NCBI GenBank assembly: GCA_031296935.1
Contig: JAVDPD010000008.1
Span: 106,216 to 170,215, forward strand
Origin: Cerasicoccus maritimus
GTDB lineage: Bacteria; Verrucomicrobiota; Verrucomicrobiia; Opitutales; Cerasicoccaceae
DNA length: 64,000 nt
Reading direction: 5' to 3'
The position numbers and the translations under genes are program-made. Below the pieces are notes generated by a model that searched no databases, was not told where the DNA came from, and worked only from the letters and a program-made list of their open reading frames with translations. Position 1 is the stretch's first letter, and every line of letters starts with the position of its first letter. Shown here in pieces: positions 7,853-15,342 of the stretch.

Positions 7853-9106
7853 TTAACTGTGCCTCTTGAGCGCGAGCGTGACATTGGCTCCGCCGAAACC
7901 ACTGCTATTCTTGAGCGCGATATTGGGAGCGCCTTCGCGGTTTTCGGTGAGGATTTCCACGCCTTCGATCTTCGGATCAATCTCGGTGACATGCGCCGAG
8001 CCGATCGTGAAATCTTCGTGCATCGAAAGGGCGGTGAACGCCGCTTCCATTGCGCTGGCTTGAGACAGCGCATGGCCGGTGAGCGCCTTGGTGCTGCTGA
8101 CTAGCGGACGGCTATCGGGGAATGCCTTGTTGAGCGCCTTGACCTCGGAGAGGTCGCCAATCGAAGTAGAGGTCGCGTGCGCGTTAACGTAGTCGACGTC
8201 TTCCGGATTAATCTGTGCGCTGTTCATCGCGATCTTCATCGACTCCGCCAAGCCGAAGCCTTCCGGGTGGGAAATGGCGACATTGTAGCCGTCTGAGGCT
8301 TGGCCCCAGCCGATCATTTCGGCGTAAATCTTGGCTCCGCGAGCCTTGGCCGTTTCCAGCTCTTCAAGCACCATGACCACTCCGCCACCGGTGCCGACGA
8401 AGCCGTTGCGGGCTTTGTCGAATGGGCGGGAAGCGATATCTGGATCCTTGGTTAGCGAAAGCGCGCGCATACCGGCAAATGGGAGAATGGCTTCGCGGTT
8501 GCCGTCTTCAGCGCCCACGACAAACATCCGCTTTTGGCGGCCCAGGGCAATCTCGTCATAGGCGAAACCTGCAGCATGGCCAGAGGAGGCGCAGGCCGAG
8601 GCGAAGCCGCAGGAGGACCCTAAAATCTTGAAACTGGCCACCATATTGAACGACAAAGCGCCCACTACAGACGAAACCACGGCCATCGGCGACACGCGGC
8701 CAACGCCCACTTGGTTCATGCGGGCTATGTTGTAGTGCATACCGCGGGCCGAGCCGGCGGAGGCGGTAAACATACCCGTTTCGCGGTTGGAAACTTCCTC
8801 TTCGGAAAGCCCGGCGTCTTCGATGGCCTGAAGCAAAGCGCAGTGTGCATACAGGACGTGCGGCGACATGCTGCGCAAGTGCTCGCGGCGAATCTTATAG
8901 GGCTCCGGAATGGTCCAGTCTTCGACGTCCATCGAGGAGCAGTCGAAGCCCTTGATGGTTCCGAGGACGCTGACCGGATCTTTCTCCAGAAATTCGTCAG
9001 TGAGGGCGATGCCGTGCTTGAGGCCCCGAAGACTCTCGGTGACGGTGGCGCGGTCATTCCCAATGCTGGTGATAAATCCTAGTCCAGTGATGGCTACTCT
9101 TGGCAT
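7853..9106 (-). CDS. Beta-ketoacyl-ACP synthase, FabF-like
   Basis: This 417-residue ketosynthase performs decarboxylative condensation of an acyl thioester with malonyl-ACP. The full KAS II-type catalytic set is present: nucleophile C172 in SACASSGHA, H310 in VNAHATSTSIGD, K340 and H345 in STKALTGHA, and the C-terminal glycine-rich SSGFGGANVTL. It is the last gene of a three-gene minus-strand set, acyl carrier protein, dehydratase, ketosynthase, separated from the dehydratase by 85 bases. There is no ketoreductase or enoyl reductase beside it, and fabD lies 9 kb away. Whether this is the housekeeping FAS ketosynthase or belongs to a special lipid or polyene path cannot be told from sequence alone. 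Confidence 0.9.
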   Translation of the reverse strand: MPRVAITGLGFITSIGNDRATVTESLRGLKHGIALTDEFLEKDPVSVLGTIKGFDCSSMDVEDWTIPEPYKIRREHLRSMSPHVLYAHCALLQAIEDAGLSEEEVSNRETGMFTASAGSARGMHYNIARMNQVGVGRVSPMAVVSSVVGALSFNMVASFKILGSSCGFASACASSGHAAGFAYDEIALGRQKRMFVVGAEDGNREAILPFAGMRALSLTKDPDIASRPFDKARNGFVGTGGGVVMVLEELETAKARGAKIYAEMIGWGQASDGYNVAISHPEGFGLAESMKIAMNSAQINPEDVDYVNAHATSTSIGDLSEVKALNKAFPDSRPLVSSTKALTGHALSQASAMEAAFTALSMHEDFTIGSAHVTEIDPKIEGVEILTENREGAPNIALKNSSGFGGANVTLALKRHS

Positions 9107-9191
9107 GATCGAAAAATATGGACGCTGAATTACGTCCTGACAATGGCTCTTTTCAGGTGTGAGGCGTCCGTCGGAAGATTATTCCAATGCG

Positions 9192-9662
9192 TTAAGCGTC
9201 CGTTTCCGCAGCGTAATCAAACTTGAGCGAGATCTCCTCGGCGAAGACGGCTTTTTCGCCGTTGACGAGGATCTTGCCCTCAAAGGTCGCCCCGGGGTGG
9301 CGGATGCGGCGGGCCTTGACTTGCATTTCCAGCTTATCGCCGGGCTTGCAAACGCGGGAGCAGCGCACGCCATCGCAGGCGGTAAAGAGGATGCGGCCCG
9401 GGTCTACTTTGGCGGTCAGGGAGTCGTCTCCCTCGGCTGTCAGCAGGTAAACGACTGCCAATTGCCCCAGCGCCTCCAGCATGATGGAAGCCGGAAAAAC
9501 CGGGTTGCCCTTAAAGTGTCCGCGGAGGAAATCTTCCTCGCCAGTAATGTGGTAGCTGCCAGTGATGAGTTTACCGTCGATCACCGCTTCCTGTACAAAC
9601 AGGAATGGATCGGCGTGGGGCAGGGCGTCTGCAATCGCGCCTCCGTCGATGTTAATCGCCAT
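9192..9662 (-). CDS. 3-hydroxyacyl-ACP dehydratase, FabZ-like hotdog protein
   Basis: This 156-residue hotdog-fold protein carries the FabZ signature: LPHADPFLFVQEAV at the N-terminus, and the catalytic pair H49 in GHFKGNPVFPASIMLEALGQ and E63, with the 14-residue separation seen in FabZ. The usual HFPGxPxxPG is altered to HFKGNPVFPAS, so it is a divergent member. It removes water from 3-hydroxyacyl-ACP. It lies 9 bases after the acyl carrier protein gene and 85 bases before the ketosynthase, in one probable operon. A role in standard fatty acid synthesis or in a dedicated acyl chain path are both open. Confidence 0.8.
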   Translation of the reverse strand: MAINIDGGAIADALPHADPFLFVQEAVIDGKLITGSYHITGEEDFLRGHFKGNPVFPASIMLEALGQLAVVYLLTAEGDDSLTAKVDPGRILFTACDGVRCSRVCKPGDKLEMQVKARRIRHPGATFEGKILVNGEKAVFAEEISLKFDYAAETDA

Positions 9663-9671
9663 TAGATGCGC

Positions 9672-10046
9672 TTAGGCGGAGAGCTTGGCGCTCACAAACT
9701 TCTTAACGTCGCCAATGGTCTGGAGATCAGCGAGTTCGGAATTATCGATGGTGATATCGAGGGATTCCTCTACCAGCATCACGACGTCGACCATCGTAAG
9801 CGAGTCTAAGCCAAGATCATCCATGATCTGCAAGTCGTCGGCGCCAGCTTCCTTGAGCTTGGGGCGCACTTCCGGTTCGCAGAAGCGTTGAATGATGCCA
9901 ATGATGACTACTGGAGCCTGGCTGACATCCCCTTCGTTGCGAAAAGCAATTGCCGCCTCGATTGTTTCGGGCGTGCAGCGTTTTAGGGAGTCACGCAGGT
10001 TCTCTTCCTGTTCAGGCGTAAGCGGGTTGTTCGATTCGGAACTCAT
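9672..10046 (-). CDS. Acyl carrier protein with N-terminal extension
   Basis: The second half of this about 124-residue protein is an acyl carrier domain with the phosphopantetheine serine in DDLGLDSLTMVDVVML, followed by helix II/III sequence. The first 45 or so residues (PLTPEQEENLRDSLKRCTPETI and on) are an extra charged helical segment not found in the usual 75-80 residue AcpP. The start is taken as the ATG at 10046 (MSSESNN); an ATG three codons earlier at 10055 is also possible, and neither has a clear Shine-Dalgarno. It leads the dehydratase and ketosynthase genes and is presumably their carrier. The extension may dock a specific partner. Confidence 0.8.
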   Translation of the reverse strand: MSSESNNPLTPEQEENLRDSLKRCTPETIEAAIAFRNEGDVSQAPVVIIGIIQRFCEPEVRPKLKEAGADDLQIMDDLGLDSLTMVDVVMLVEESLDITIDNSELADLQTIGDVKKFVSAKLSA

Positions 10047-10143
10047 AAGCCGCATTGATAAAGCGGTGCGGACGACCTTTTGTAAATCCTATTTTTCAAT
10101 GTGATTTCTGGAGAACCAATTCTTCGTCCTGCGGTCGTAAAAA

Positions 10144-11271
10144 ATGCTAGGCGGTTTGCTATTGCCCTTAGCTTGGGGGAGTCTTTTCCTCACCATCTCT
10201 GTTTTCATGGCGAAACCTCAAAATAATACCTCCGACAAGCCGGCGGGCCTCTGGGCCGACCTGCAAAGCTTTGATGCCATTACGCGCTTCAGCATTTTCC
10301 TCGTAGTGGCAATGGCTGGCGTGGTGGTTTTCGATCAATACTTTTATTGGTCAACGATCCCAGACTACAGCTTTGGTTACTTGGTGCCGATGTTTGCGGC
10401 CTACGTGGTCTATGACCGCTGGCCCAAGATCAGCGCTTACTTGCGCGGCGACAATGATGAAGCCAAAGGCAAGACGGACAACCCGCTGGCTTGGTTCTTT
10501 AACGTCTGTTTCGCGCTGGGCCTGCTGGCCTCCTTGCTGGTTTTCCTAATGGGCGCGCTGATTCGCGCGGGGCAGGGGCCATCCAACCAAGGTAGCTTAG
10601 CCATTGCGATGGGCTTTGGCGGTATCGTGATTGGGTTCGCCTACTTAATCGGCCAAAACGACGCCAAGGGCCGCGATTACGACCTGAAGCACCGCCTGAC
10701 GTTTACTCTGTGGTTCCTTTTTCCGGCTTGGGTCTGGCTGATCTCTGCGCCGATGGTCATGTATTTAGACTCCACGGTGAAGCTCTACCTCCTCGAATGG
10801 GTGACGATCATTGTTTACCACGTGTTCGACTTCCTCGGCTTCTCCCTGGTCCGCGAAGGCAATGTGCTGCTGATGCCGAAAGGCAAGGTGGGCGTGGCTG
10901 ACGCCTGCTCGGGCATCCGTTCGCTGACTGGCTGCATCTTTGCCGGCACGTTCCTGGCGTCGGTCTTCCTCGATAAGTTCTGGAAGAAGGTGCTGCTCTT
11001 TGTGGCGGCCTGCGTCCTCGCGTTTATCATGAACATTTTCCGCAGCTTGTTCCTGACAGGCTGGGCCTACCATTATGGCGCGGGCGCGATCGACGAAGAG
11101 GTGCCGATGATCGGCATGAGCGTGCACGACATTGCGGGCTTCTCGGTCTTGGGCTTGACGGTTGTTTTCCTGCTCGCTCTGCTCCCCATCTTCACCATTA
11201 CTTTTGAAGACGAAGATGAAGAACATGGGGACGACAATCCGCTCCCTGACCCGGAAGCTGCTACACATTGA
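10144..11271 (+). CDS. Exosortase (EpsH-family transpeptidase)
   Basis: This 375-residue multi-pass membrane protein has the exosortase catalytic triad: Cys255 in VADACSGIRSLTG, Arg300 in NIFRSLFLTGW and His328 in MSVHDIAGF, each at the end of a membrane helix. Exosortases cut PEP-CTERM proteins at the inner membrane and help deliver them to the surface or exopolysaccharide. A PEP-CTERM protein is encoded at 36657 in this window. The C-terminus is a very acidic cytosolic tail (EDEDEEHGDD). The start at 10144 has no clear ribosome site; an alternative ATG lies at 10207 (MAKPQNN). It is 10 bases upstream of glycogen synthase and divergent from the acyl carrier gene. Confidence 0.88.
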   Translation: MLGGLLLPLAWGSLFLTISVFMAKPQNNTSDKPAGLWADLQSFDAITRFSIFLVVAMAGVVVFDQYFYWSTIPDYSFGYLVPMFAAYVVYDRWPKISAYLRGDNDEAKGKTDNPLAWFFNVCFALGLLASLLVFLMGALIRAGQGPSNQGSLAIAMGFGGIVIGFAYLIGQNDAKGRDYDLKHRLTFTLWFLFPAWVWLISAPMVMYLDSTVKLYLLEWVTIIVYHVFDFLGFSLVREGNVLLMPKGKVGVADACSGIRSLTGCIFAGTFLASVFLDKFWKKVLLFVAACVLAFIMNIFRSLFLTGWAYHYGAGAIDEEVPMIGMSVHDIAGFSVLGLTVVFLLALLPIFTITFEDEDEEHGDDNPLPDPEAATH

Positions 11272-11281
11272 TAAGATAAAG

Positions 11282-12799
11282 ATGGAGAATCGCCGACTGA
11301 AAATCCTGCAAGTCGCGCCGGAATTGGCGCCTTATGCGAAAGTTGGGGGATTGGCCGATGTTGCTGGCGCCATCACCAAGGAAATGAGCCGCTGCGGGCA
11401 CGATGTGAAAACGCTCTGCCCGAAATACGGCATTCTCGACGCCGAAAAAGAAGGCTGGGAAAAGCTACCCGAGGCCTTCGGAGTCCACCTCGGTTGGGGT
11501 CGCAGTGAATACACTCAACTCTGGAAAACGACTTATCCCGGCTCCAAGGCCGAGGTCTATTTCATTGAGTTCAACGAATACTTTGGCGGCGGCATCTACG
11601 ACGGCGGCGCAAGTAATCCTGAGCGCTTTACCTTCCTCTGCCGGGCAGCAATTGACTTCTGCCACGCCTTCCAATGGTGGCCGGATGTGATCCATTGCCA
11701 TGACTGGGGAGTCGGCTTGCTGCCGGTTTTCCTCAATACCACGGAGGCCCAGACACCGCTGCACCACGCGGCCAGCGTCTTCACAATCCACAATTTGCAA
11801 CACCAGGGCCGGGCAGGGCGCGAGCTACTGGACTTTGCCGGCTTACCACAATCGCTCTACACTCCGGACAACCTTGAGCATCAGGGCGCGGTCAACATGA
11901 TGAAAGCCGCGTTGTACCACTCGACCAAGCTCACCACCGTGAGCCCGCATTACTCGCGTGAAATACAAGGGCCGGACTACGGCTGCGGGCTCGACGGCGT
12001 GCTCCGCTATCGCTCGGGCGATTTGATTGGCATCCTCAATGGCATCGATACCGATGCGTGGAATCCCGCGACGGACCCCTTTATTCCGGCTAATTTTTCC
12101 GCCGACAACATGGCGGGCAAGGACAAGTGCAAACAGGCGCTGCAGGAATCCTTTGGCTTGGAGCAAGACCCGGAAATCCCGATTTTCGGTGCCGTTGCGC
12201 GTCTCTTCGACCAGAAGGGGCTCGATCTCTTTGCCGAGATCATTCCCGGCCTCATGAACGACATGAAGCTGCAAGTCGTGTTACTCGGCTCAGGTGATCC
12301 CGGCGTCGAAGGTTGGTTCAACGAGCTTGCCGCACGTTATCCGGGCCGAGTCGGCGTCTACATCGGCTACAACAACGAGCGCTCACACCTCATCGAGGCT
12401 GGTAGCGACTTCTTTGTCATGCCAAGCCGTTTTGAGCCCTGCGGCCTGAACCAAATGTATTCCATGGCCTATGGCACGCTGCCCATCGTCCGCGAAACCG
12501 GCGGGCTAGTCGACAGCGTGAAGCAATACGTGCCTGGCCGCGGCGAAGGCACCGGCTTCCGTTTCCACGAATCTAGCGCCCACGCGCTCTATTATACGAT
12601 CGGCTGGGCCAATGCCACTTGGTGGGACCACCGCGACGAGATTCACAAGCTGCGCCACAACGCCATGACCCAGGACCTCGGTTGGGAGCAATCCGCCGCC
12701 AAATACGAAGAGGTCTTCCAGTGGGCGGTGCAAACGCGACTGCGCGGCCTTGGCTTGGCATCCGGCCTCACCCTCACGCCCTGGAAGACGCCGGTCTGA
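11282..12799 (+). CDS. glgA: Glycogen/starch synthase
   Basis: The 505-residue GT5 enzyme extends alpha-1,4-glucan using an ADP- or UDP-glucose donor. The N-terminus MENRRLKILQVAPELAPYAK leads to the nucleotide-sugar motif KVGGLADV (K20), and the C-terminal half contains PSRFEPCGLNQMYSMAYGT and RETGGLVDSV, the standard GT5 donor-binding region. The start is set at 11282 because the family begins just before KILQVAPE; the same frame is open further upstream but that stretch lies inside the exosortase gene. Ten bases separate it from the exosortase stop, so the pair is probably one transcript, although no functional link is obvious. Confidence 0.93.
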   Translation: MENRRLKILQVAPELAPYAKVGGLADVAGAITKEMSRCGHDVKTLCPKYGILDAEKEGWEKLPEAFGVHLGWGRSEYTQLWKTTYPGSKAEVYFIEFNEYFGGGIYDGGASNPERFTFLCRAAIDFCHAFQWWPDVIHCHDWGVGLLPVFLNTTEAQTPLHHAASVFTIHNLQHQGRAGRELLDFAGLPQSLYTPDNLEHQGAVNMMKAALYHSTKLTTVSPHYSREIQGPDYGCGLDGVLRYRSGDLIGILNGIDTDAWNPATDPFIPANFSADNMAGKDKCKQALQESFGLEQDPEIPIFGAVARLFDQKGLDLFAEIIPGLMNDMKLQVVLLGSGDPGVEGWFNELAARYPGRVGVYIGYNNERSHLIEAGSDFFVMPSRFEPCGLNQMYSMAYGTLPIVRETGGLVDSVKQYVPGRGEGTGFRFHESSAHALYYTIGWANATWWDHRDEIHKLRHNAMTQDLGWEQSAAKYEEVFQWAVQTRLRGLGLASGLTLTPWKTPV

Positions 12800-12802
12800 T
12801 TT

Positions 12803-12950
12803 GAGTGCGGATTGCGGAATGCAAAGTGCGGAATTGAGATAATCTACTCAAACCCTCGATGCGCATTGCTTGATTTTGGCAGGCAATCAATTCTGCCTCG
12901 CAAATTCAACGCAACCACATTCTGCATTCCGAAATCCACACTCCGCACTC
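12803..12950. repeat. Inverted repeat with GAGTGCGGA ends
   Basis: The left arm at 12803-12834 starts GAGTGCGGATTGCGGAATG, and the right arm at 12919-12950 reads, on the other strand, GAGTGCGGAGTGTGGATTT. The arms are imperfect, about 32 bases each, and enclose about 84 bases without coding sequence. It starts 3 bases after the glgA stop, so it could also act in transcript ending. The arms themselves contain the unit TGCGGA repeated. Confidence 0.55.
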
Positions 12951-13591
12951 CTAGGGGGGGGGATCCCCGCGTAAAAATCCTGACTGTCAGAGAACAAGGT
13001 TCCCGCCCGCTGGCGGAAATTTCCGCACGGGTAGGGTGAACTGCGAAACTCTCGCTTCGCAGGCCTGACGCCGTGCGGCGCATTGCTCGGCGTCTTCACG
13101 TCGCTGCCCTGGACGACACACTGGCATAAGACGCATCCTTCGCAGCCTGCTATTTGGCAACGTGCCAGTCTTGCCCACAGCATTTCGCGTAGCGAAATCC
13201 ATGGATGCAACGGCACGTTGCTCCCTGGGAGCGTCGCGTCACCGAATGTCTACACCAAGCGGTGGGCGAATGGGCTCCGTCGTAACGGGGGCGGCGAAGG
13301 GGCTGTCTGAATGCCTCAGCGGCAACGACTAAACTAGCCGGCGCGATGCTAATCGTCGGGCCGGCGGGCAAATGTCTGGAGAAATGATAACATGGCGGTG
13401 GATGGTTTACGTTCGATTGTAAGTGAACGTGCATATACTAACAGGCCATGCTGCTTTTGCCAGCAAAAATAGTGAACGCACGAATATTAATAGTAGGTAG
13501 CTCTGACTATTAACTCGCGTTGGTAATCAAGGAGTTACCAGCGTCCCGCTGGACCGATAGATTTGCCCATTGTGCAAATGCGGACTCCAAC

Positions 13592-13656
13592 GTAGAAGCG
13601 GCATCTTGCCGCTTTAGTTTCATGGAATCGGTAAAGCGGCTGGAAGCCGCTTCTAC
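13592..13656. repeat. REP-like hairpin with GTAGAAGCGGC arms
   Basis: GTAGAAGCGGC at 13592-13602 is perfectly complementary to GCCGCTTCTAC at 13646-13656. Inner copies of GCGGC/GCCGC allow alternative pairings. It is surrounded by a partial inverted copy of the palindrome module described at 13673 (CAGCGTCCCGCTG near 13540 and ATTTGCCCATTGTGCAAAT at 13561-13579). Confidence 0.6.
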
Positions 13657-13672
13657 GCCAGCGTGGCAATAC

Positions 13673-13777
13673 GGCGGCTTGTCTGGAGACTGCGCCCTAC
13701 CTTTGGCCAGTTCGCTTCGCCATTTGCGCAATGCGCAAATCCGGATGCAAGGCATCCGACGGTGCAGCGGGACGCTG
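13673..13777. repeat. 105-base palindrome-module repeat, copy A, at the ruvA 3' end
   Basis: This block matches 15233-15337 over 105 bases with about seven mismatches. Read from the ruvA side it holds three consecutive palindromes: CAGCGTCCCGCTG-like, CGGATGC/GCATCCG with a CTT loop, and ATTTGCGCA/TGCGCAAAT. It begins 2 bases after the ruvA stop codon. The structure and the placement resemble REP/BIME elements that sit in 3' untranslated regions. Confidence 0.75.
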
Positions 13778-13779
13778 CC

Positions 13780-14388
13780 TTAGTTGAGGGCGGCGCGGAT
13801 GAGCTCTTCGGTGGAGGCTGAGTCGCCGAGCTTGCTCGCGGCTTTGCTAACGGATTTGTCGGCGGTTTCGGCCTTGTAGCCGAGGGCCATGAGCGCGGAG
13901 ACGGCGTCGGTGATGGTGGTGGAGGCCGTTGGTGCCTGCGAGGTTGTGCCGGTGGCTACTACCGTTTGGGACGGTACCCCGATCGCACCGACCTTGTCCT
14001 TGAGCTCTACAATCAGCCGCTCAGCGGTCTTTTTGCCAATGCCGGGGCACTTGGAGAGCAGGGCGACGTCACCGTTGGCAATTGTTTGGGTGAGCATCGG
14101 CACGCTAAGTTTGCTTAAAATACTAATCGCCGTCTTCGGGCCGATGCCAGAAACCTTTTCCATCAGCAGGCGGAAGAAATCACGCTCCTCGGTGCTGGCA
14201 AAGCCATAGAGCGAGGCCGAGTCTTCCCGGTAGACAGCCACCGTCCAGATGCGGACTTCCTGGCCGACAGCGGGCAGCTTTTCAGCGGTGGTCACGGGGA
14301 CCATCACCGCGTAGCCGACGCCGTTTACGTCGATAATAGCGCTCAGCGGCGTAGCGTCCGCAACTTTCCCTTGGAGGTAGGCAATCAT
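13780..14388 (-). CDS. ruvA: Holliday junction branch migration protein RuvA
   Basis: RuvA binds Holliday junctions as a tetramer and loads the RuvB motor. The protein opens MIAYLQGKVADATPLSAIIDVNGVGYAV, the classic OB-fold N-terminus, continues with LYGFASTEERDFFRLLMEKVSGIGPKTAISIL and CPGIGKKTAERLIVELKDK, the two helix-hairpin-helix motifs, and ends with a small three-helix domain after a Thr/Ala-rich linker. The start is set at 14388 because RuvA proteins begin there; the frame stays open to 14442. About 202 residues is normal. ruvB and ruvC are not adjacent in the window. Confidence 0.95.
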   Translation of the reverse strand: MIAYLQGKVADATPLSAIIDVNGVGYAVMVPVTTAEKLPAVGQEVRIWTVAVYREDSASLYGFASTEERDFFRLLMEKVSGIGPKTAISILSKLSVPMLTQTIANGDVALLSKCPGIGKKTAERLIVELKDKVGAIGVPSQTVVATGTTSQAPTASTTITDAVSALMALGYKAETADKSVSKAASKLGDSASTEELIRAALN

Positions 14389-14442
14389 TGGCGACATTGC
14401 CGCAAAAAGGCGCAGAAGACACAAAGCAAAAGTTGTTAGCAA

Positions 14443-14682
14443 ATGAAGATCAACGCTCGCGGATTTTCTTGCGATCAGGCGTACGTGGCTTTACTTTGTT
14501 TGTATCACATGGCCCAGCAACTTGCCAAACTCGAAACGTGGAACCAGCGATGTAACCTGAAGCAGGCAGTTTTCACTGCGCTGATAGTGATTTGCATGGG
14601 TTCATGGCTGATTTACATTCTGTGCCTGGCGCTCTGGTTTCTCCTTGGAGCTTTTGACGTAATGATCTGTAGCCATGCCTAG
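14443..14682 (+). CDS. Small predicted membrane protein, unknown function
   Basis: Up to 79 residues, with one long hydrophobic stretch (VFTALIVICMGSWLIYILCL and on, about 25-30 residues) that could be one or two membrane helices. It overlaps the start of the next small membrane gene by 8 bases, which suggests translational coupling. An ATG at 14509 would give a more ordinary 57-residue protein and leave room for a promoter divergent from ruvA. No family is recognised. Coding status is supported only by the overlap with its neighbour and by the hydrophobic pattern. Confidence 0.4.
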   Translation: MKINARGFSCDQAYVALLCLYHMAQQLAKLETWNQRCNLKQAVFTALIVICMGSWLIYILCLALWFLLGAFDVMICSHA

Positions 14683-14965
14683 ATCCCTCTACAAAGAGCC
14701 CGAGAAAGCCTCGCCATTTATCATCGTGCTGCATGCCGCGGTGGCGGTGATTATTATCATGGGGACGTATTTATTGCACCGGCACGAGGTATTCAAAGGC
14801 CAGTCATGGCTGGCGATACCCGCCGCGTTCATGGCTTGGGCGTTGTTTGAATGTGGCTACCTTGTGCTTTGCGACGGTCAAAGCAACAAGATGAAATTCT
14901 GGTCGCTGCTGTCGTTCGGGCTCTTCGGAATGTTTATGCTTTGGATGATCAAGCAGAACATTTGA
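14675..14965 (+). CDS. Small membrane protein with three predicted helices
   Basis: This 96-residue protein has a short basic N-terminus (MPRSLYKEPEKAS) and three hydrophobic segments: HAAVAVIIIMGTYLL, LAIPAAFMAWALFECGYLVL and WSLLSFGLFGMFMLWMI. No family is recognised. It overlaps the small open frame upstream by 8 bases and is followed by a repeat-only region. The function is unknown. Confidence 0.55.
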   Translation: MPRSLYKEPEKASPFIIVLHAAVAVIIIMGTYLLHRHEVFKGQSWLAIPAAFMAWALFECGYLVLCDGQSNKMKFWSLLSFGLFGMFMLWMIKQNI

Positions 14966-15055
14966 AGGGTGGCGGCCACCCCAATGGGGTGCAGCCAACT
15001 CCAATGGGGTGCGGCGCGTGGACGCGCCTACGCTACCTCAGATTGATTGTTCAAT

Positions 15056-15223
15056 CTAAGAGGTCGTCTAAAACTCAAGTGGTCTTCCCCGGAGAGCATC
15101 TTCGGGGTCAAAATATCATTTCTTCATCTCGACGAAACTGGTTTCGCCTCGATTCAGAAGCCGAAATTTTGCCTCCCGAATACATCTCGCCGACTCGATC
15201 AGACTTTTTAGACGCCCTCTAAG
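15056..15223. mobile_element. Possible MITE: 168-base element with terminal inverted repeats
   Basis: The left end CTAAGAGGTCGTCTAAAA (15056-15073) is matched on the opposite strand at the right end by CTTAGAGGGCGTCTAAAA (15206-15223), 16 of 18 bases. The interior has no transposase and contains a small hairpin (GACGAAAC/GTTTCGCC region near 15138). The left end overlaps another hairpin (AGATTGA/TCAATCT, 15040-15057). No clear target duplication is seen. Size and structure fit a non-autonomous element mobilised by a transposase elsewhere. Confidence 0.5.
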
Positions 15224-15232
15224 AGGCATCGT

Positions 15233-15337
15233 GGCGGCTTGTCTGGAGACTGCGCCCTACCTTTGGTCAGCTTGATTGGCCATTTGCGCAATGCGCAAAT
15301 CCGGATGCAACGCATCCGACGGTCCAGCGGGACGCTG
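15233..15337. repeat. 105-base palindrome-module repeat, copy B, at the dapB 3' end
   Basis: Second copy of the block at 13673-13777, in the same orientation, beginning 5 bases after the dapB stop codon. It keeps the palindrome ATTTGCGCA/TGCGCAAAT and the CGGATGC/GCATCCG stem. The differences from copy A cluster between the modules, which suggests that the stems are under selection or were copied recently. Confidence 0.75.
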
Positions 15338-15342
15338 GGGGG

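Larger units (their letters stand above)
12800..13779. other. 980-base gene-free region built of palindromic repeats
   Basis: No convincing gene is seen between glgA and ruvA. The stretch contains an inverted repeat (12803-12950), a run of seven G at 12953 and following, GC-rich sequence with short imperfect palindromes (13000-13400), an AT-richer stretch near 13400-13520, then a cluster of REP-like modules (13541-13777). Short open frames on either strand here have low-complexity, cysteine- and arginine-rich translations typical of repeats and are not called. Confidence 0.6.
14966..15342. other. Gene-free region composed entirely of repeats
   Basis: Between the small membrane gene and the dapB stop there is no convincing gene. 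It holds a pair of CCAATGGGGT boxes, one in a perfect palindrome at 14978-14990, a GGCGCG/CGCGCC palindrome near 15014, a TIR-flanked element (15056-15223) and copy B of the palindrome module (15233-15337). Both long open frames that cross this stretch run straight through the repeats. Confidence 0.6.

Noticed and set aside
13150-13434. A minus-strand open frame of 94 codons
   Set aside because: It lies in repeat-rich sequence and its translation is rich in Arg, Cys and Ser without secondary-structure pattern or known domain. The + strand frame over the same place is no better.
13592-13656. A small RNA gene made of the long hairpin
   Set aside because: The arms match a repeat family rather than a promoter-terminator unit, and no promoter is seen before it.
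14851-15222. A + strand open frame of 123 codons
   Set aside because: It starts inside the small membrane gene in another frame and runs through the TIR-flanked element and palindromes, so it is not a gene.
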